Shown piece by piece: positions 7,701 to 15,836 of a DNA stretch of 31,942 nt. Made by a program: the position numbers and the translations under genes. Below the pieces are notes generated by a model. That model had not been told where the DNA came from. It did no database searches and saw only the letters and a program-made list of their open reading frames with translations. Each line of letters starts with the position of its first letter. The first letter of the stretch is position 1. Source of the DNA: a virus; the IMG/VR virus record IMGVR_UViG_3300043427_001369, positions 1-31,942 of that record. The stretch is one strand, 5' to 3'.

Positions 7701-9348
7701 CTGGGGAAGAGGCGGACCAGGCGGCGGTGTCGAGCGTGGTACGCCAGTCGTCGCCAAAGGGGTTCTCAACCCACAGGCGCGTACCACTGGCCAGGGTGTA
7801 ACCATCGCTGTACAGGATGGCGGGCACATCATCACTGGCCGAGGTGGTGGCCAGGGCAGTATCCAGCGTGATGGTGCTTGAGGTGTAACTATCAATGGTG
7901 CCCAGGTAGATGCGGCGGAGATTGCCCGTCTTGGCACTCAGGTTCAGCGGAACGCGGACGTTGCCAACGGTCCAGTTCTTGTCTTGGGGGAAGGAATAGG
8001 TTTTGTAGCCCTTGGAGACTGCAGCGCAGCCACCGAAGCTGCTGTTGCTGTTTGTAATGGTGATTTCACCGCCCTTATCGGTGAAGTGATGGATGCCGTG
8101 GCCAATGGCAAACACCGATACCTCTTGGATGAAGGCATCGTTGATAGCAGTGATGTGCCGGCTGCGACGCTCCGGCTTCATACGGATGTCATCAGGCGAG
8201 GCGCTGATGTACTGCGCATAGGTGGTAGTGGTCCAGGATCCGGCCGAATACCGCTGCCAGGAGGTCATGTCCTTCTGCAGCGACACCCCAGTGAAGTTGG
8301 CGGTCACTATGGACTTGAGGCCCAACACCTTGTAGCCATCGGCGAAGATGCCGCCCATGCCGTAGTCCGACCGCACTGAGCAGTTGAACACATAGGGCGA
8401 GGCCGACGCGGTGGTATCCCACGCCTCCGTGGGAGTGTCACCCGCCACGATCGGACCAACGATCTGGTACTCGGTGCCCCTGGTGACGGTCAGTGCAGCG
8501 CTGAGGTCCGCGCCAGTGCCGACAGCGGAATACACCTTGGCGTAGAAGTCATCCAGCTCAGCCTTGCTGCCGAAGTGGAACGCATCTAGGAGGTGATGGC
8601 TGGTCGTAACACCAACCTTGTCCATGAAGGTGTAACCGAAGAAGTAGCCGGTTCCTGTTACCTTCAGCATCCCTCGGCGGTTGCTGTAGTCAGCCGCCTC
8701 ATCTGCAGCAGCCGGAACCCAGGACGGGCGAATGGTGGTTTTGCGTAGATCCGGGCCGCAGAGGGAGCAGCCACGGGGCAGTAGCACACCGCCAACCGTG
8801 GCGGGGTTGAAGGCAATCAGCTCCGCCGTAGTCGGATCCTTGCTATCGCCCCAGGAGGTAAGCGAGATGCTGGAGCTACCGGGATCGGTGTAGAGAGTGT
8901 GGACGCCAGGGGAGAGGAGGATGCTGACGCAATCGACATGCGCCCTGGGGTCGGTGTAGGTGTACCAGCTCTTGCTGGTGATGATCGCTGCCTCAATGAC
9001 GGCGCGGTTGATCGTCTTGAACGGACGTTGAGGTGAGTAGCCGCATTCCAGCCGCTGCAGCTCCAGCCGCTTTAGCTTGCTGGCGATGATCTCCTCATCG
9101 GTGGCGCCGCTTTCATGTGTGTTGTATGAGCCGCCAACGAACTTGTCGGAGCCGGTGTATGGGTTGACATAAAGCGTGAAGGGTGCGCTAAGGGGATCGG
9201 CTTGTGCGGCGGAGCCAGACGATACTGCAGCGGAGCCGGCGATCTGACGCATCAGATCGTTCAGTGCTGCGATCTGCTCCTTGAACTGCGCAATCGAAGC
9301 GGCGGTATCAAGGGCTCCGCTTTCGCCCGCCAGCTTCAGGCTCGTCAT
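4747..9348 (-). CDS. Large tail fibre / beta-helix virion protein (1533 aa)
   Basis: This is the longest gene in the window and probably forms a trimeric fibre or spike that binds the host. The N-terminus has a short coiled coil (about 14-40), followed by FTLYVNPYTGSDKFVGG and PFKTINRAVIEAAI. That is the start of a parallel beta-helix domain of pectate-lyase type, as in long structural proteins of cyanophages. Around residues 950-1000 a TTTVQGGVELASASELR segment and VVVTKKGLEYW match the short trimerising repeat found in many tail fibres. A second YVYVDPVNGRTG start at about residue 1015 opens another beta-helix-like half rich in Ser, Thr, Asn and Gly. No catalytic motif is obvious. It lies 26 bases after the previous gene without a clear ribosome binding site. 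Confidence 0.8.
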   Translation of the reverse strand: MTSLKLAGESGALDTAASIAQFKEQIAALNDLMRQIAGSAAVSSGSAAQADPLSAPFTLYVNPYTGSDKFVGGSYNTHESGATDEEIIASKLKRLELQRLECGYSPQRPFKTINRAVIEAAIITSKSWYTYTDPRAHVDCVSILLSPGVHTLYTDPGSSSISLTSWGDSKDPTTAELIAFNPATVGGVLLPRGCSLCGPDLRKTTIRPSWVPAAADEAADYSNRRGMLKVTGTGYFFGYTFMDKVGVTTSHHLLDAFHFGSKAELDDFYAKVYSAVGTGADLSAALTVTRGTEYQIVGPIVAGDTPTEAWDTTASASPYVFNCSVRSDYGMGGIFADGYKVLGLKSIVTANFTGVSLQKDMTSWQRYSAGSWTTTTYAQYISASPDDIRMKPERRSRHITAINDAFIQEVSVFAIGHGIHHFTDKGGEITITNSNSSFGGCAAVSKGYKTYSFPQDKNWTVGNVRVPLNLSAKTGNLRRIYLGTIDSYTSSTITLDTALATTSASDDVPAILYSDGYTLASGTRLWVENPFGDDWRTTLDTAAWSASSPDEIQVTGDLQQSGTNDAPETDPDTGLSLAIGKRVYIRRLVDTRSPEERRVSLRLNNTASARIPERNFVLQTDPARVGGAIAEALGTTGDDVITVSAAGTGPAAGAGVAVTSDIILRRSSPTSTYVNGTYYRAGIVVQYANKHYQALTDLTAATAAPDPSFWGEAFVHMESGYSSEDPATTEAPILLLDTDTSDDADSTTLGINFSTVWTSAGTIRNQYRTAADYLGVYAFLVALGFTSTAAHNALVPQAEADRDRDPTSATDFPVAPSGGAASGLGNWAVEFRRPSVLRLYGHAWEWAGFLNYSKAVPAAQQMLSAQNKFTYYFTNHSGGRVVPQGSNEDGFNITPRGLEDVETGATLSVTDIGSATLDDIQQTDFPNGLTASEITVDRLVVNNTAILPPLGATTTVQGGVELASASELRSTATLSGTTDAQLDAAINADAVVVTKKGLEYWRTQNRLVSARPGTQYVYVDPVNGRTGLSTDALLSDPPTSGISGKPVRYLADAAAYANAAYSSNETVEFRIGAGMYMETGVITFQTQAIIRAWDFTAQDYLNDYTNGGTVPFSGANFYDHTKQPTFLTSPDNEHLYVGTGQTALLVQANPLRFVFEQAADVVGVTWWGIQQTLSDSDVPDSFFISGNTSYVAADRSTPTNWRALAIGDFSNACNYYLRAQSVDAAVIEGTAGQVYGLRSAPCVRFNSTGALRNVAIGAMEPSDFTIGGISRNSRRKAIIQLASDVVVIAGLCLMGNVRYDNSQNTGAYASVRFRGAGQSAGSYAVSTYELTGHCSNLFTGSTADTLRLTFGEPDGASGTVGTNTMNYNNTWSNVRLFSTAATPTIATSTASSSGSSAYWRTLGPAFGSIFDNFSVYSGTDERFWTQYWVSASGSSGFEGVFGNYNLLQVSTNLRTTGLAVTSGITINGIGYDTTTTIFRKASTGAIPAIDAGVTDPGDLGAFTNFNDLNIRVRTLRAGIDVTDSRIINTTVVL

Positions 9349-9374
9349 TTCTATGGGTCAACACCATGATGCCC

Positions 9375-10424
9375 TTAGCTTAATGGTGCAGTCACCAGTC
9401 TGATTCGACCTGTGGAGATGAAGTCAGCGCTCATGCTGATTAGCTCCTTGGCGGCAACATTAACCGAGGTCTTGGAGAACAGGATTGCCGTCTCGTAGCA
9501 CATCGGCTCGTTGAGTGTTGGCGCTGAGGCGGGCGGCGCCACCACGAACCGAGCGGTGGCCTTGGCGCCTGTTTGCGTCAGCAGCATCAGCTTCAGCAAG
9601 GTGCTTGCTGGGTGCTTGGTGGTGTTCTGCCGGTAATCGATGTCTGCTTGGAACGACCCAGCACCACGCAGCAGCCCCTTGGTGGATTCGCCGAACTCCT
9701 GACCGATGGCATTGAGGTCAAGCATGTCCACATTGGTTTCAAACACCCAGGAGCTGAGGCAGGCCACCAGCTTCCAGCCGCTGCCCACACCACCCAGGGT
9801 GTCAAGCTCTGCCGCCAGAGTCGCCTGCAAGGTTGCGCTGAGGAAGGTTTCGCCTGTCTGTTCCCCCTGGGGCGTGGCGGAGGCGAGTTCCTGGTTCAGC
9901 GCGGTGATAGTGGATGTGGTGTAGGTGCCTGAGGGTGCGGCTAGTACAGCAAAAGTGCCGCAGTCCACGTTGGCAAGTGGCAGTCCACTGGCGCCAGTGC
10001 CGTTGATGGCGTCAATCTCATCGGTGTAGAGGGTGACGCTATCCAGGTCGTCGCGGTTGGCGTAGTAGTAGCCGCTCGTGGTGGCGCTTAGGTTGGTTTC
10101 GTAGAAAGCCCGCTCGTCTCCTCCCATTCCGGTGTCATACATTGCCCCGTGCTTGGTACGTGCCAGCACCGCAGGGCCTGTGACATACGTGCCGTCGTTG
10201 TAGAAGCTGTGCCCGTCAGGACACGGCGCATAGATTCCACCACTGGGGATCACCGGCACACCCCTGGGGCATACCAGGGCGATGCGGTCACCGCTCCACA
10301 CCGCTGGCTCGGACAGGTCGATCGTGACAGGCGTGCCATCCACGAGGCGATTGCCCGCAAGGATGGCCGGCGCAGGCCACTCCCTGGACATCGAAACCTG
10401 GCCGTTGATGCCAAGGACTGCCAC
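9375..10424 (-). CDS. Virion structural protein (349 aa), tail-associated
   Basis: This protein starts MAVLGINGQVSMSREWPAPA and is rich in Ser, Thr, Gly and beta-strand patterns. The C-terminal third (FETNVDMLDLNAIGQEFGES, then GAGSFQADIDYRQN and LLKLMLLTQTGAKATARFVV) resembles the fold pattern of phage tail tube proteins: a loop with target residues, a G-rich turn, then a D-x-D strand. The GTG start overlaps the stop of the preceding gene, so the two are probably coupled. It sits after the gpJ-like gene together with two 133-residue proteins, so it is likely a distal tail or fibre-adaptor part. Exact role not known. Confidence 0.6.
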   Translation of the reverse strand: MAVLGINGQVSMSREWPAPAILAGNRLVDGTPVTIDLSEPAVWSGDRIALVCPRGVPVIPSGGIYAPCPDGHSFYNDGTYVTGPAVLARTKHGAMYDTGMGGDERAFYETNLSATTSGYYYANRDDLDSVTLYTDEIDAINGTGASGLPLANVDCGTFAVLAAPSGTYTTSTITALNQELASATPQGEQTGETFLSATLQATLAAELDTLGGVGSGWKLVACLSSWVFETNVDMLDLNAIGQEFGESTKGLLRGAGSFQADIDYRQNTTKHPASTLLKLMLLTQTGAKATARFVVAPPASAPTLNEPMCYETAILFSKTSVNVAAKELISMSADFISTGRIRLVTAPLS

Positions 10425-10825
10425 TAGAACACTCCAGAGGGTTTGCCGGAGATGACGAAGTTGACGCTGACGCTGGTGTTATCGCCAACGGAAGTGGTAA
10501 CGCCGATGCTGGACAGCAACGCCGTACCGGAGATGGTGCCCTGGCTTTGACCTGTGCGCAAAATCATGGTCAGAGATTCGCTAACGCTGTCCTCGTCGGA
10601 GAGGATGCGGTTCATCACCTGCTGCGTCGCTAGGTCGTCGGTTTTGTAGAGCAGGGTGGCGGTGCCGCTGGTGTTACGGCGCCCGTAGGCGTAGGTCTGA
10701 TCTAGATCGCCGATGCCGCTGGTATCCAGGGTGTCCCGGTTCAGTGTCAGCGAGGCATTGGTGACCTTGGCGATCTTGGCGCCGTTCCACCGGAGTTCGC
10801 CATGCGTACCGTTAAGAATCGACAT
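10424..10825 (-). CDS. Tail tube-like structural protein (133 aa)
   Basis: This 133-residue protein reads GELRWNGAKIAKVTNASLTL, then DTSGIGDLDQTYAYGRRNTS and GTATLLYKTDD, and ends with VSVNFVISGKPSGVF. Such a pattern (binding-loop start, a D-T-S-G loop, a strand after a conserved Gly, and a final beta strand) is typical of small tail tube or tube-like proteins. A separate, larger tube protein lies at 20221-21156, so this one may instead form part of the distal tail or a fibre adaptor. It overlaps its neighbours on both sides by a few bases (ATGA-type coupling upstream). Confidence 0.55.
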   Translation of the reverse strand: MSILNGTHGELRWNGAKIAKVTNASLTLNRDTLDTSGIGDLDQTYAYGRRNTSGTATLLYKTDDLATQQVMNRILSDEDSVSESLTMILRTGQSQGTISGTALLSSIGVTTSVGDNTSVSVNFVISGKPSGVF

Positions 10826-11226
10826 CAGAATCGCAGCTCTGCCCTCAGGGACACTCTAGTGCTGTAACGCCGCCCGGGGACACGCTCCATTACTGGTGGC
10901 TGCCCTTGGGCGAAGTACCACAGGAGGCCAGTTCCTTCCTGGGAGAAGATGTTGCGGAAGGTGGTGCTTGTAATGCCAGAGAATACCAGTGCCGGCACGG
11001 AGAGATCAGTAATCGGTCCCTTGGCATCTAGGTAGGTCTGGGTGATAGCTTCTGCCTGGGATTCGGTGATGTTGTTGTATGCCAGGTCCAGCAACGCATC
11101 TACAGGTTTGCTGCTCCAGATGCGGTAGCTGCGCACACCGGATTGCGCCACGGATTCGGTGATGCTCCACGTCGGCGGCGTGAAGCTGCAACCTGTGGGC
11201 TGGATTGGGGGGAAGGCTACGGTCAT
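10825..11226 (-). CDS. Tail structural protein of cyanophage/prophage type (133 aa)
   Basis: This protein begins MTVAFPPIQPTGCSFTPPTW and continues with LLDLAYNNITESQAEAITQT, a helix, and a C-terminal beta part with WYFAQGQPPVMERVPGRRYS. From memory, this arrangement (FP...P.S..FTP, a LDL.FNNI...A..I...Y helix, a QPP...V.PGR..V.V.L end) occurs in small conserved proteins of cyanobacterial prophages and siphoviruses found close to the tail tip genes. Start and stop overlap both neighbours (ATGA with the gpJ-like gene). It is probably a tail tip or fibre connector; the molecular role is unknown. Confidence 0.6.
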   Translation of the reverse strand: MTVAFPPIQPTGCSFTPPTWSITESVAQSGVRSYRIWSSKPVDALLDLAYNNITESQAEAITQTYLDAKGPITDLSVPALVFSGITSTTFRNIFSQEGTGLLWYFAQGQPPVMERVPGRRYSTRVSLRAELRF

Positions 11227-14200
11227 CGAACGATCTCCCAGCTGCCGGCGTCATCCCAATTCTGAATCATCTCCAGGTAGCCAGACGGATCCGTTGGAGC
11301 GTGGAGCGCGGCAATGTCAAACTTGCCATCATCCGTTGGTGTGATGCTTGTGATCTCGTAGGTCTTCACCTCACTACCAGGCACCTTGCGGACGAAGACG
11401 ATCCCCCTGGGGGTAGCGGTGCCATCTTCGGCAACCACCAGATCCGTTTCCCATGGTTCGTCTTCGCTGCCGTCCCAGGCGATGATTGGGCCGCCGGCAG
11501 ATACGTCTGTAGTGCTGATCACCTGCCCAGAGGTGGTGACGGCACCGCTGCTGAACTCGTCATAAACCGTGGTGTCCATCGCCACGCGGATGTAGTCACC
11601 GGGCTTGATGCCGGAGCAGATCGCCTCAATGCCGTCATAGGTGGTGGTGAAGGACACCAGATGAGTGCGGACGCTGCGGTTGCGCAGCTTAAACTTGGCT
11701 ACATCAATGGCATGGGCCTCGCTGGTGACATAGCCGGTGAGGTCTACAGATTCCACGGGCGCCGTATCGCTGACGCCTGCCTCACGCACAAGCACCTCGC
11801 GCTCCACAGGGAATAGGCCTGGGCTTGTGGGGGCAGTGCTGCTACGCTCCTCGCGCCACCGCACACTGATCTGCGTCGGGGTGCGATCATCAACGGGCAC
11901 GGTTTCAAAGCGGAAGCTGCCCTCCTCAATGTTGCCGGCAGTGAACAGCGCCTTGATTGGTGCTGGGTCAAAGGTGAGGGCAGGCGCCAAGCTGTAACTG
12001 CCGTTCACCTCGCGGAAGCTCAGCAGCATCGTGGCAGCCGTGTCCGCAATCCACTGCCGAGGAGAGTCTGTGGCCAACATCACTGGGCCATCAAAGAAGT
12101 AGCGGCGGTCCTGGCACCACTGCGCAGCTTCCTGGAAGGATGTGAGGTCAATCAAATCGTCACTGATCCGGCCTGGTCCGTACTTGGGGTTCGTCAAGCG
12201 ATCCAGAGCGATGTCGGGGAACAGATGCGAGGCGCCGACGGTGAGGCTTTGCAGCAGGCGGCGGATCTTGGCGCCTGCGGTGATATAGGCGGAGAGCTGA
12301 CGGAACTGCGTCCACTCAAACATTGATCGAACGTTGATACCAATGAGCGCCATCCCTGGGTATAGCGGGGTGGCGTCGTTCTCCAGGATCTCGTTGACAT
12401 AGACGATCTCGTGCTCTGGGGAGTTGCTGGCAGTGGCTTGGATCTCTTCGTAGATGAACTGTTCTGCCAATCGGCCCCAGCTATCGGCGTAGTTGAAGTC
12501 ATCTGGGTACGGCAGCCCCATGGAGGCGTCGCGTCGCGTTTGCGTTAGACGAAAAGTGGATCGCGCTCTGCTGACGACAACACCATTGAATGTGGCCGTA
12601 ACTGTGACGCCACCCGTGGTAGTGGTTTTGGTCAATACGCCTTGGAGCTTGGAGTCCAATACGCACAGCTCCCCAGTGGCGATACTTTGGCGGATCTCCC
12701 ATGCGGTGAGCGGTTCAATGCGGTACTCCCAACGGTCCTGGTATGGCATCTCTAGGCGGATGTAGTTGAACATTGCCTGCTGCGTGATGCCACGTACACC
12801 GAAGCACTGATCCAAGGGTGTGAAGGTTGAATCGGAGTACCGGCGATAGCTGATGCGGAAGAAGCTGTAGCGCTGGTCAATGGTGGTAGAGGTGCCGCTT
12901 TGGTACTGATCAACCTTGACCGTATTACCGCGCTTGATCTTGTCACCTTCACGCGATAGGCAGCCTCGGTTATCCGCGTCTTGAAAGCTCAAGGTGTTGC
13001 GGAACCTCAGCAGACCGGAGATGCTGACGCCCATCGCGGAACGAATGCCAAGTTCGACAATGCGGCACTCTCTGGATGTAACGAGGTTTGCCAGGGCAAC
13101 ACGCATCAGGTGTGGGCCAGAGCTGCCGACCGCACGTGCCGTGGAGGTGAGCCCATCGGCCTCTAGGTCGGCTTGGGTGTATTGCGCTGCTTGCCCGGCA
13201 CGTACCACCTCAAACGTGGCGCTGATGGACTGGCCGGAACCTGCGGTGAGCGTCTCAAAGTCGCTGATGAACAGGGCGTCGTCTGGCGTGCGGGCGGTGC
13301 ATACCGCAAGTGCTGAGCCAACCTTGTACAACTCACCAACGACGATGGCATCGTCATAGGTGCGTTGACGTGCTGCCACGGCGCTGGCGGCATCATCTGC
13401 CTTTTCTGTGTACAGGTCTTTTTCGCTGTAGTCAAACTGGATGTCGGCCTGGGTGGCAGATGTTGTTACAGCATCCTCGGGAAACTTGATGTCAACTTTG
13501 AAGTCAGAAGTGATGCCGATGCCGTTAACAACGGTGGAGGCGGAGTACGGCAGCGTTGTGAAATTATCCCCAGAACTGTCGCGTGCGTAGAGGCGGTACT
13601 CGCGCACAACAACGACAACGCGGAGCGGTTGTCGTAGCTCTAGGTCGCGGCTTGTGTTGTTTGCTCTCAGCCAAAAGTCAACGTGATACGAGCCTGGTGC
13701 TGGGACGTTACCTGATGTGCGGTAGAGAGCAATGATGGCGGCATCGTCAACAGTGACCGTAGATGTCACACGCTTGTTGATGGTGTCAACAGTCGGCGTA
13801 CCAAGGGTGACAGTAGCCTCTAATGCTGCAGGCGTAATAGCGGACGATAGACCAGGGAATCCCCCGGAGAAGGTGGGCCTGATGTAGGTAGTGTCAATTT
13901 CGCGGACCTCAACCTCCATCGTCCATGTGTCGTCCTCGTCGTCGATGCCGGAGAACTCGGTGTTGAAATCGCTGCTGCGATACAAGGTGTAGGTAAAGGT
14001 GTCGCCGACGGCGTAGCTGACACTGCCTGATGTTGCGCCGACAATGCCAGACTTTGTGGAGAAAAACGCCTCGTACTTGGCGCGTTGCGTGGCTACAACC
14101 TCATCGACATCGCAGGCCACGATGGCATTACCTTCATCACCTTTGGGCTTCAACCTGGCGGTGTATTTGGGCCGCACCACGGGGTTGAGTTTGTATCCCA

Positions 14201-14999
14201 GGTTGTTGCCGATGGGGGAGTAGACGCCGAACGTGGTATTGGTGCTGGGCTTGATAGAGGCGCAGAAGTCCGGCGCCCAGGCGTTACCAAGGCTTTGGAC
14301 CTGGAACACATCACTGGCACCGTCGTTTTGGGCGTTGCCGTTGTCATTGGCGGCGAGGCGGCCCAGGATGCGGTCTGCGGAAGTAAGGCGCCCGCCATTG
14401 GAGCGGTAGTAGATCGTAAGGCGACTGCCGGAGCCATCACCACCCGCCAAGTCATAGCCGCCGATGCTGTTGTCGCCAATGGCGAACCCGCCTAGGTCGA
14501 TGGCCTCCACATCGCCTTCGCCCAGGAGGAAGACGGCGCGGAGCATCTGGCTACCACCCAGGCTCCAGATTTGCGACCAGAGGAGGGAGGTGTTGGTACG
14601 GACACCGCCGTAGGTGTAGCCATCTAGGGTCTCGCGCTTGGTGTAAAGCACAGGGATCGGCGCCCCAATGCCAGCCACCTCCTGGATGGCATCAAAGCCA
14701 GCACGAGGAGCGAAGCTGCTGTTCTCAAGCTGGTTGACGCCTGTGCGCTGCTTGACCTTGAGTTCAGCAGGGCGGTTGTTGCCAACACGTGGCTGCAGCA
14801 GGAAGGCGATGATCTGAAAGCCCACGCCGATGGCGGTGAGCACCAAAGACGTAATCGCCAGCGTGGTTGCGGGCTCACCGGCTACCACCGCAGGTTGCGG
14901 CCCCTTGTGCGCCCGCTCGAGCAGGTAGTCCTTCCAGGCCAGGTACTGCTCGTCTGTCAGCCCCAGTACTGAGGCGATGTAGCGATCAGACGGCAGCAC
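11223..14999 (-). CDS. Tail tip / host-specificity protein, gpJ-like (1258 aa)
   Basis: This large protein should form the distal tail hub that contacts the host and holds the fibres. Near the C-terminal third (about residues 900-1165) it has the gpJ-type sequence: RLTNPKYGPGRISDDLIDL, AAQWCQDRRYFFDG, a FREVNGSYSLAP turn and VPVDDRTPTQISVRWREE. The order matches lambda J-like tail proteins, where an LL.NPRYG...... ID motif is followed by a WC motif and then the gG.y.L strand. The N-terminus (about 46-69) has a hydrophobic stretch, LAITSLVLTAIGVGFQIIAF. The GTG start overlaps the NlpC-like gene by 14 bases. Its place after tape measure, L-like and K-like genes is the classic order. Confidence 0.88.
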   Translation of the reverse strand: MLPSDRYIASVLGLTDEQYLAWKDYLLERAHKGPQPAVVAGEPATTLAITSLVLTAIGVGFQIIAFLLQPRVGNNRPAELKVKQRTGVNQLENSSFAPRAGFDAIQEVAGIGAPIPVLYTKRETLDGYTYGGVRTNTSLLWSQIWSLGGSQMLRAVFLLGEGDVEAIDLGGFAIGDNSIGGYDLAGGDGSGSRLTIYYRSNGGRLTSADRILGRLAANDNGNAQNDGASDVFQVQSLGNAWAPDFCASIKPSTNTTFGVYSPIGNNLGYKLNPVVRPKYTARLKPKGDEGNAIVACDVDEVVATQRAKYEAFFSTKSGIVGATSGSVSYAVGDTFTYTLYRSSDFNTEFSGIDDEDDTWTMEVEVREIDTTYIRPTFSGGFPGLSSAITPAALEATVTLGTPTVDTINKRVTSTVTVDDAAIIALYRTSGNVPAPGSYHVDFWLRANNTSRDLELRQPLRVVVVVREYRLYARDSSGDNFTTLPYSASTVVNGIGITSDFKVDIKFPEDAVTTSATQADIQFDYSEKDLYTEKADDAASAVAARQRTYDDAIVVGELYKVGSALAVCTARTPDDALFISDFETLTAGSGQSISATFEVVRAGQAAQYTQADLEADGLTSTARAVGSSGPHLMRVALANLVTSRECRIVELGIRSAMGVSISGLLRFRNTLSFQDADNRGCLSREGDKIKRGNTVKVDQYQSGTSTTIDQRYSFFRISYRRYSDSTFTPLDQCFGVRGITQQAMFNYIRLEMPYQDRWEYRIEPLTAWEIRQSIATGELCVLDSKLQGVLTKTTTTGGVTVTATFNGVVVSRARSTFRLTQTRRDASMGLPYPDDFNYADSWGRLAEQFIYEEIQATASNSPEHEIVYVNEILENDATPLYPGMALIGINVRSMFEWTQFRQLSAYITAGAKIRRLLQSLTVGASHLFPDIALDRLTNPKYGPGRISDDLIDLTSFQEAAQWCQDRRYFFDGPVMLATDSPRQWIADTAATMLLSFREVNGSYSLAPALTFDPAPIKALFTAGNIEEGSFRFETVPVDDRTPTQISVRWREERSSTAPTSPGLFPVEREVLVREAGVSDTAPVESVDLTGYVTSEAHAIDVAKFKLRNRSVRTHLVSFTTTYDGIEAICSGIKPGDYIRVAMDTTVYDEFSSGAVTTSGQVISTTDVSAGGPIIAWDGSEDEPWETDLVVAEDGTATPRGIVFVRKVPGSEVKTYEITSITPTDDGKFDIAALHAPTDPSGYLEMIQNWDDAGSWEIVR

Positions 15000-15372
15000 T
15001 TCTTAGTCTCCACAGCGTCCCTGTTTTTGATGCTACAGGCCTCCAGATCACTCCACGGGAATGGCTTACGGTCAGAAATCCACCGTCCACGAACACACCC
15101 ATTCCCAGAGGGCCGCCTGGTTTGTAGTGCAGCTGCAAGCACCCTAGACCCGGTGCGTCCCATGGCTCCAGGTACTGACGCCAGATGCGGAACAGGGGCA
15201 GCCATCTCCCCTGGGCGGCCAAGTTGAACCATAAGGCGTCAACTGGGGGAGCGTCGAAACCCTGGGCGGTGAGGATCTTGACGGCGATGATCGCGCAATC
15301 TGCTGCGATGCCATCGTCTGGATCCGCCCCCAGGCCGTGTGGTAGTCCGATCCAGCGGACGTAGTTAATCAC
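14986..15372 (-). CDS. NlpC/P60-like tail protein, gpK-like
   Basis: The 128-residue product starts at a GTG that forms a GTGA overlap with the previous gene's stop. It reads INYVRWIGLPHGLGADPDDG, then IAADCAIIAVKIL, which is the D-C motif of NlpC/P60 cysteine peptidases. The C-terminal part, GMGVFVDGGFLTVSHSRGVI, has the beta strands with a His after the glycine turn, as in the second catalytic position. Short proteins of this kind lie between the L-like and J-like genes of many siphophages and act in tail tip assembly or in local cell wall cleavage at entry. The same frame is open further upstream to 15849, but that extension overlaps the L-like gene and is not credible. Confidence 0.75.
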   Translation of the reverse strand: MINYVRWIGLPHGLGADPDDGIAADCAIIAVKILTAQGFDAPPVDALWFNLAAQGRWLPLFRIWRQYLEPWDAPGLGCLQLHYKPGGPLGMGVFVDGGFLTVSHSRGVIWRPVASKTGTLWRLRSAAV

Positions 15373-15836
15373 TGGAGCGTCAGGGTGCCAGTGGTGGGCA
15401 ACGCTCCAACCATCGACTGGGATAGCAGGCGACCACCGCGCTGCTGCACTGAGTCCAGGGGGGAGGCGAGCTGCAGCACCACGCCGTTTTTGGAGCTGTC
15501 GTATTGGACCTGCGTGCAGGCCCATAGCTGCTCGGTGAGCACTGTTTGCAGTGCAAAGCTGGCGCGGTTCAACTTGACGGTCTTCACCTCCAGCAGCCAG
15601 TCCTCGTCCGCCGCTTGTGCGAAGACGTTCAGGGTCAGCTCGTTGGCGACGCTGGCAATAGCCGCCTCCGCCCTGTCGCCGCCCAGGGTGGCGCCGTTGG
15701 TCTGCACTGCAACCGGGCGATAGGGGTAGAGCACACCGCCAAGCTCTTTGTCCTCCCCTGGGAAGAAGTTTTGCGCGGCCCAGGTGGTGTAGGTGCCGCT
15801 GCGGAGCTTGAAGCGGAGGAAGTGGCAGAGTTCCAT
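15369..15836 (-). CDS. Minor tail protein, gpL-like
   Basis: This 155-residue protein lies between the tape measure and the NlpC-like gene, the position of gpM/gpL in lambda-type tails. It starts MELCHFLRFKLRSGTYTTWA and has a central WLLEVKTVKLNRASF segment. The end, NGVVLQLASPLDSVQQRGGR followed by VGALPTTGTLTLQ, fits the L-like pattern in which a 'PLD' turn is followed by an LP-tG strand. ATGA overlap with the tape measure stop and GTGA overlap with the next gene point to coupled translation. It should connect tape measure end and tail tip; assignment rests on position plus these weak motifs. Confidence 0.65.
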   Translation of the reverse strand: MELCHFLRFKLRSGTYTTWAAQNFFPGEDKELGGVLYPYRPVAVQTNGATLGGDRAEAAIASVANELTLNVFAQAADEDWLLEVKTVKLNRASFALQTVLTEQLWACTQVQYDSSKNGVVLQLASPLDSVQQRGGRLLSQSMVGALPTTGTLTLQ

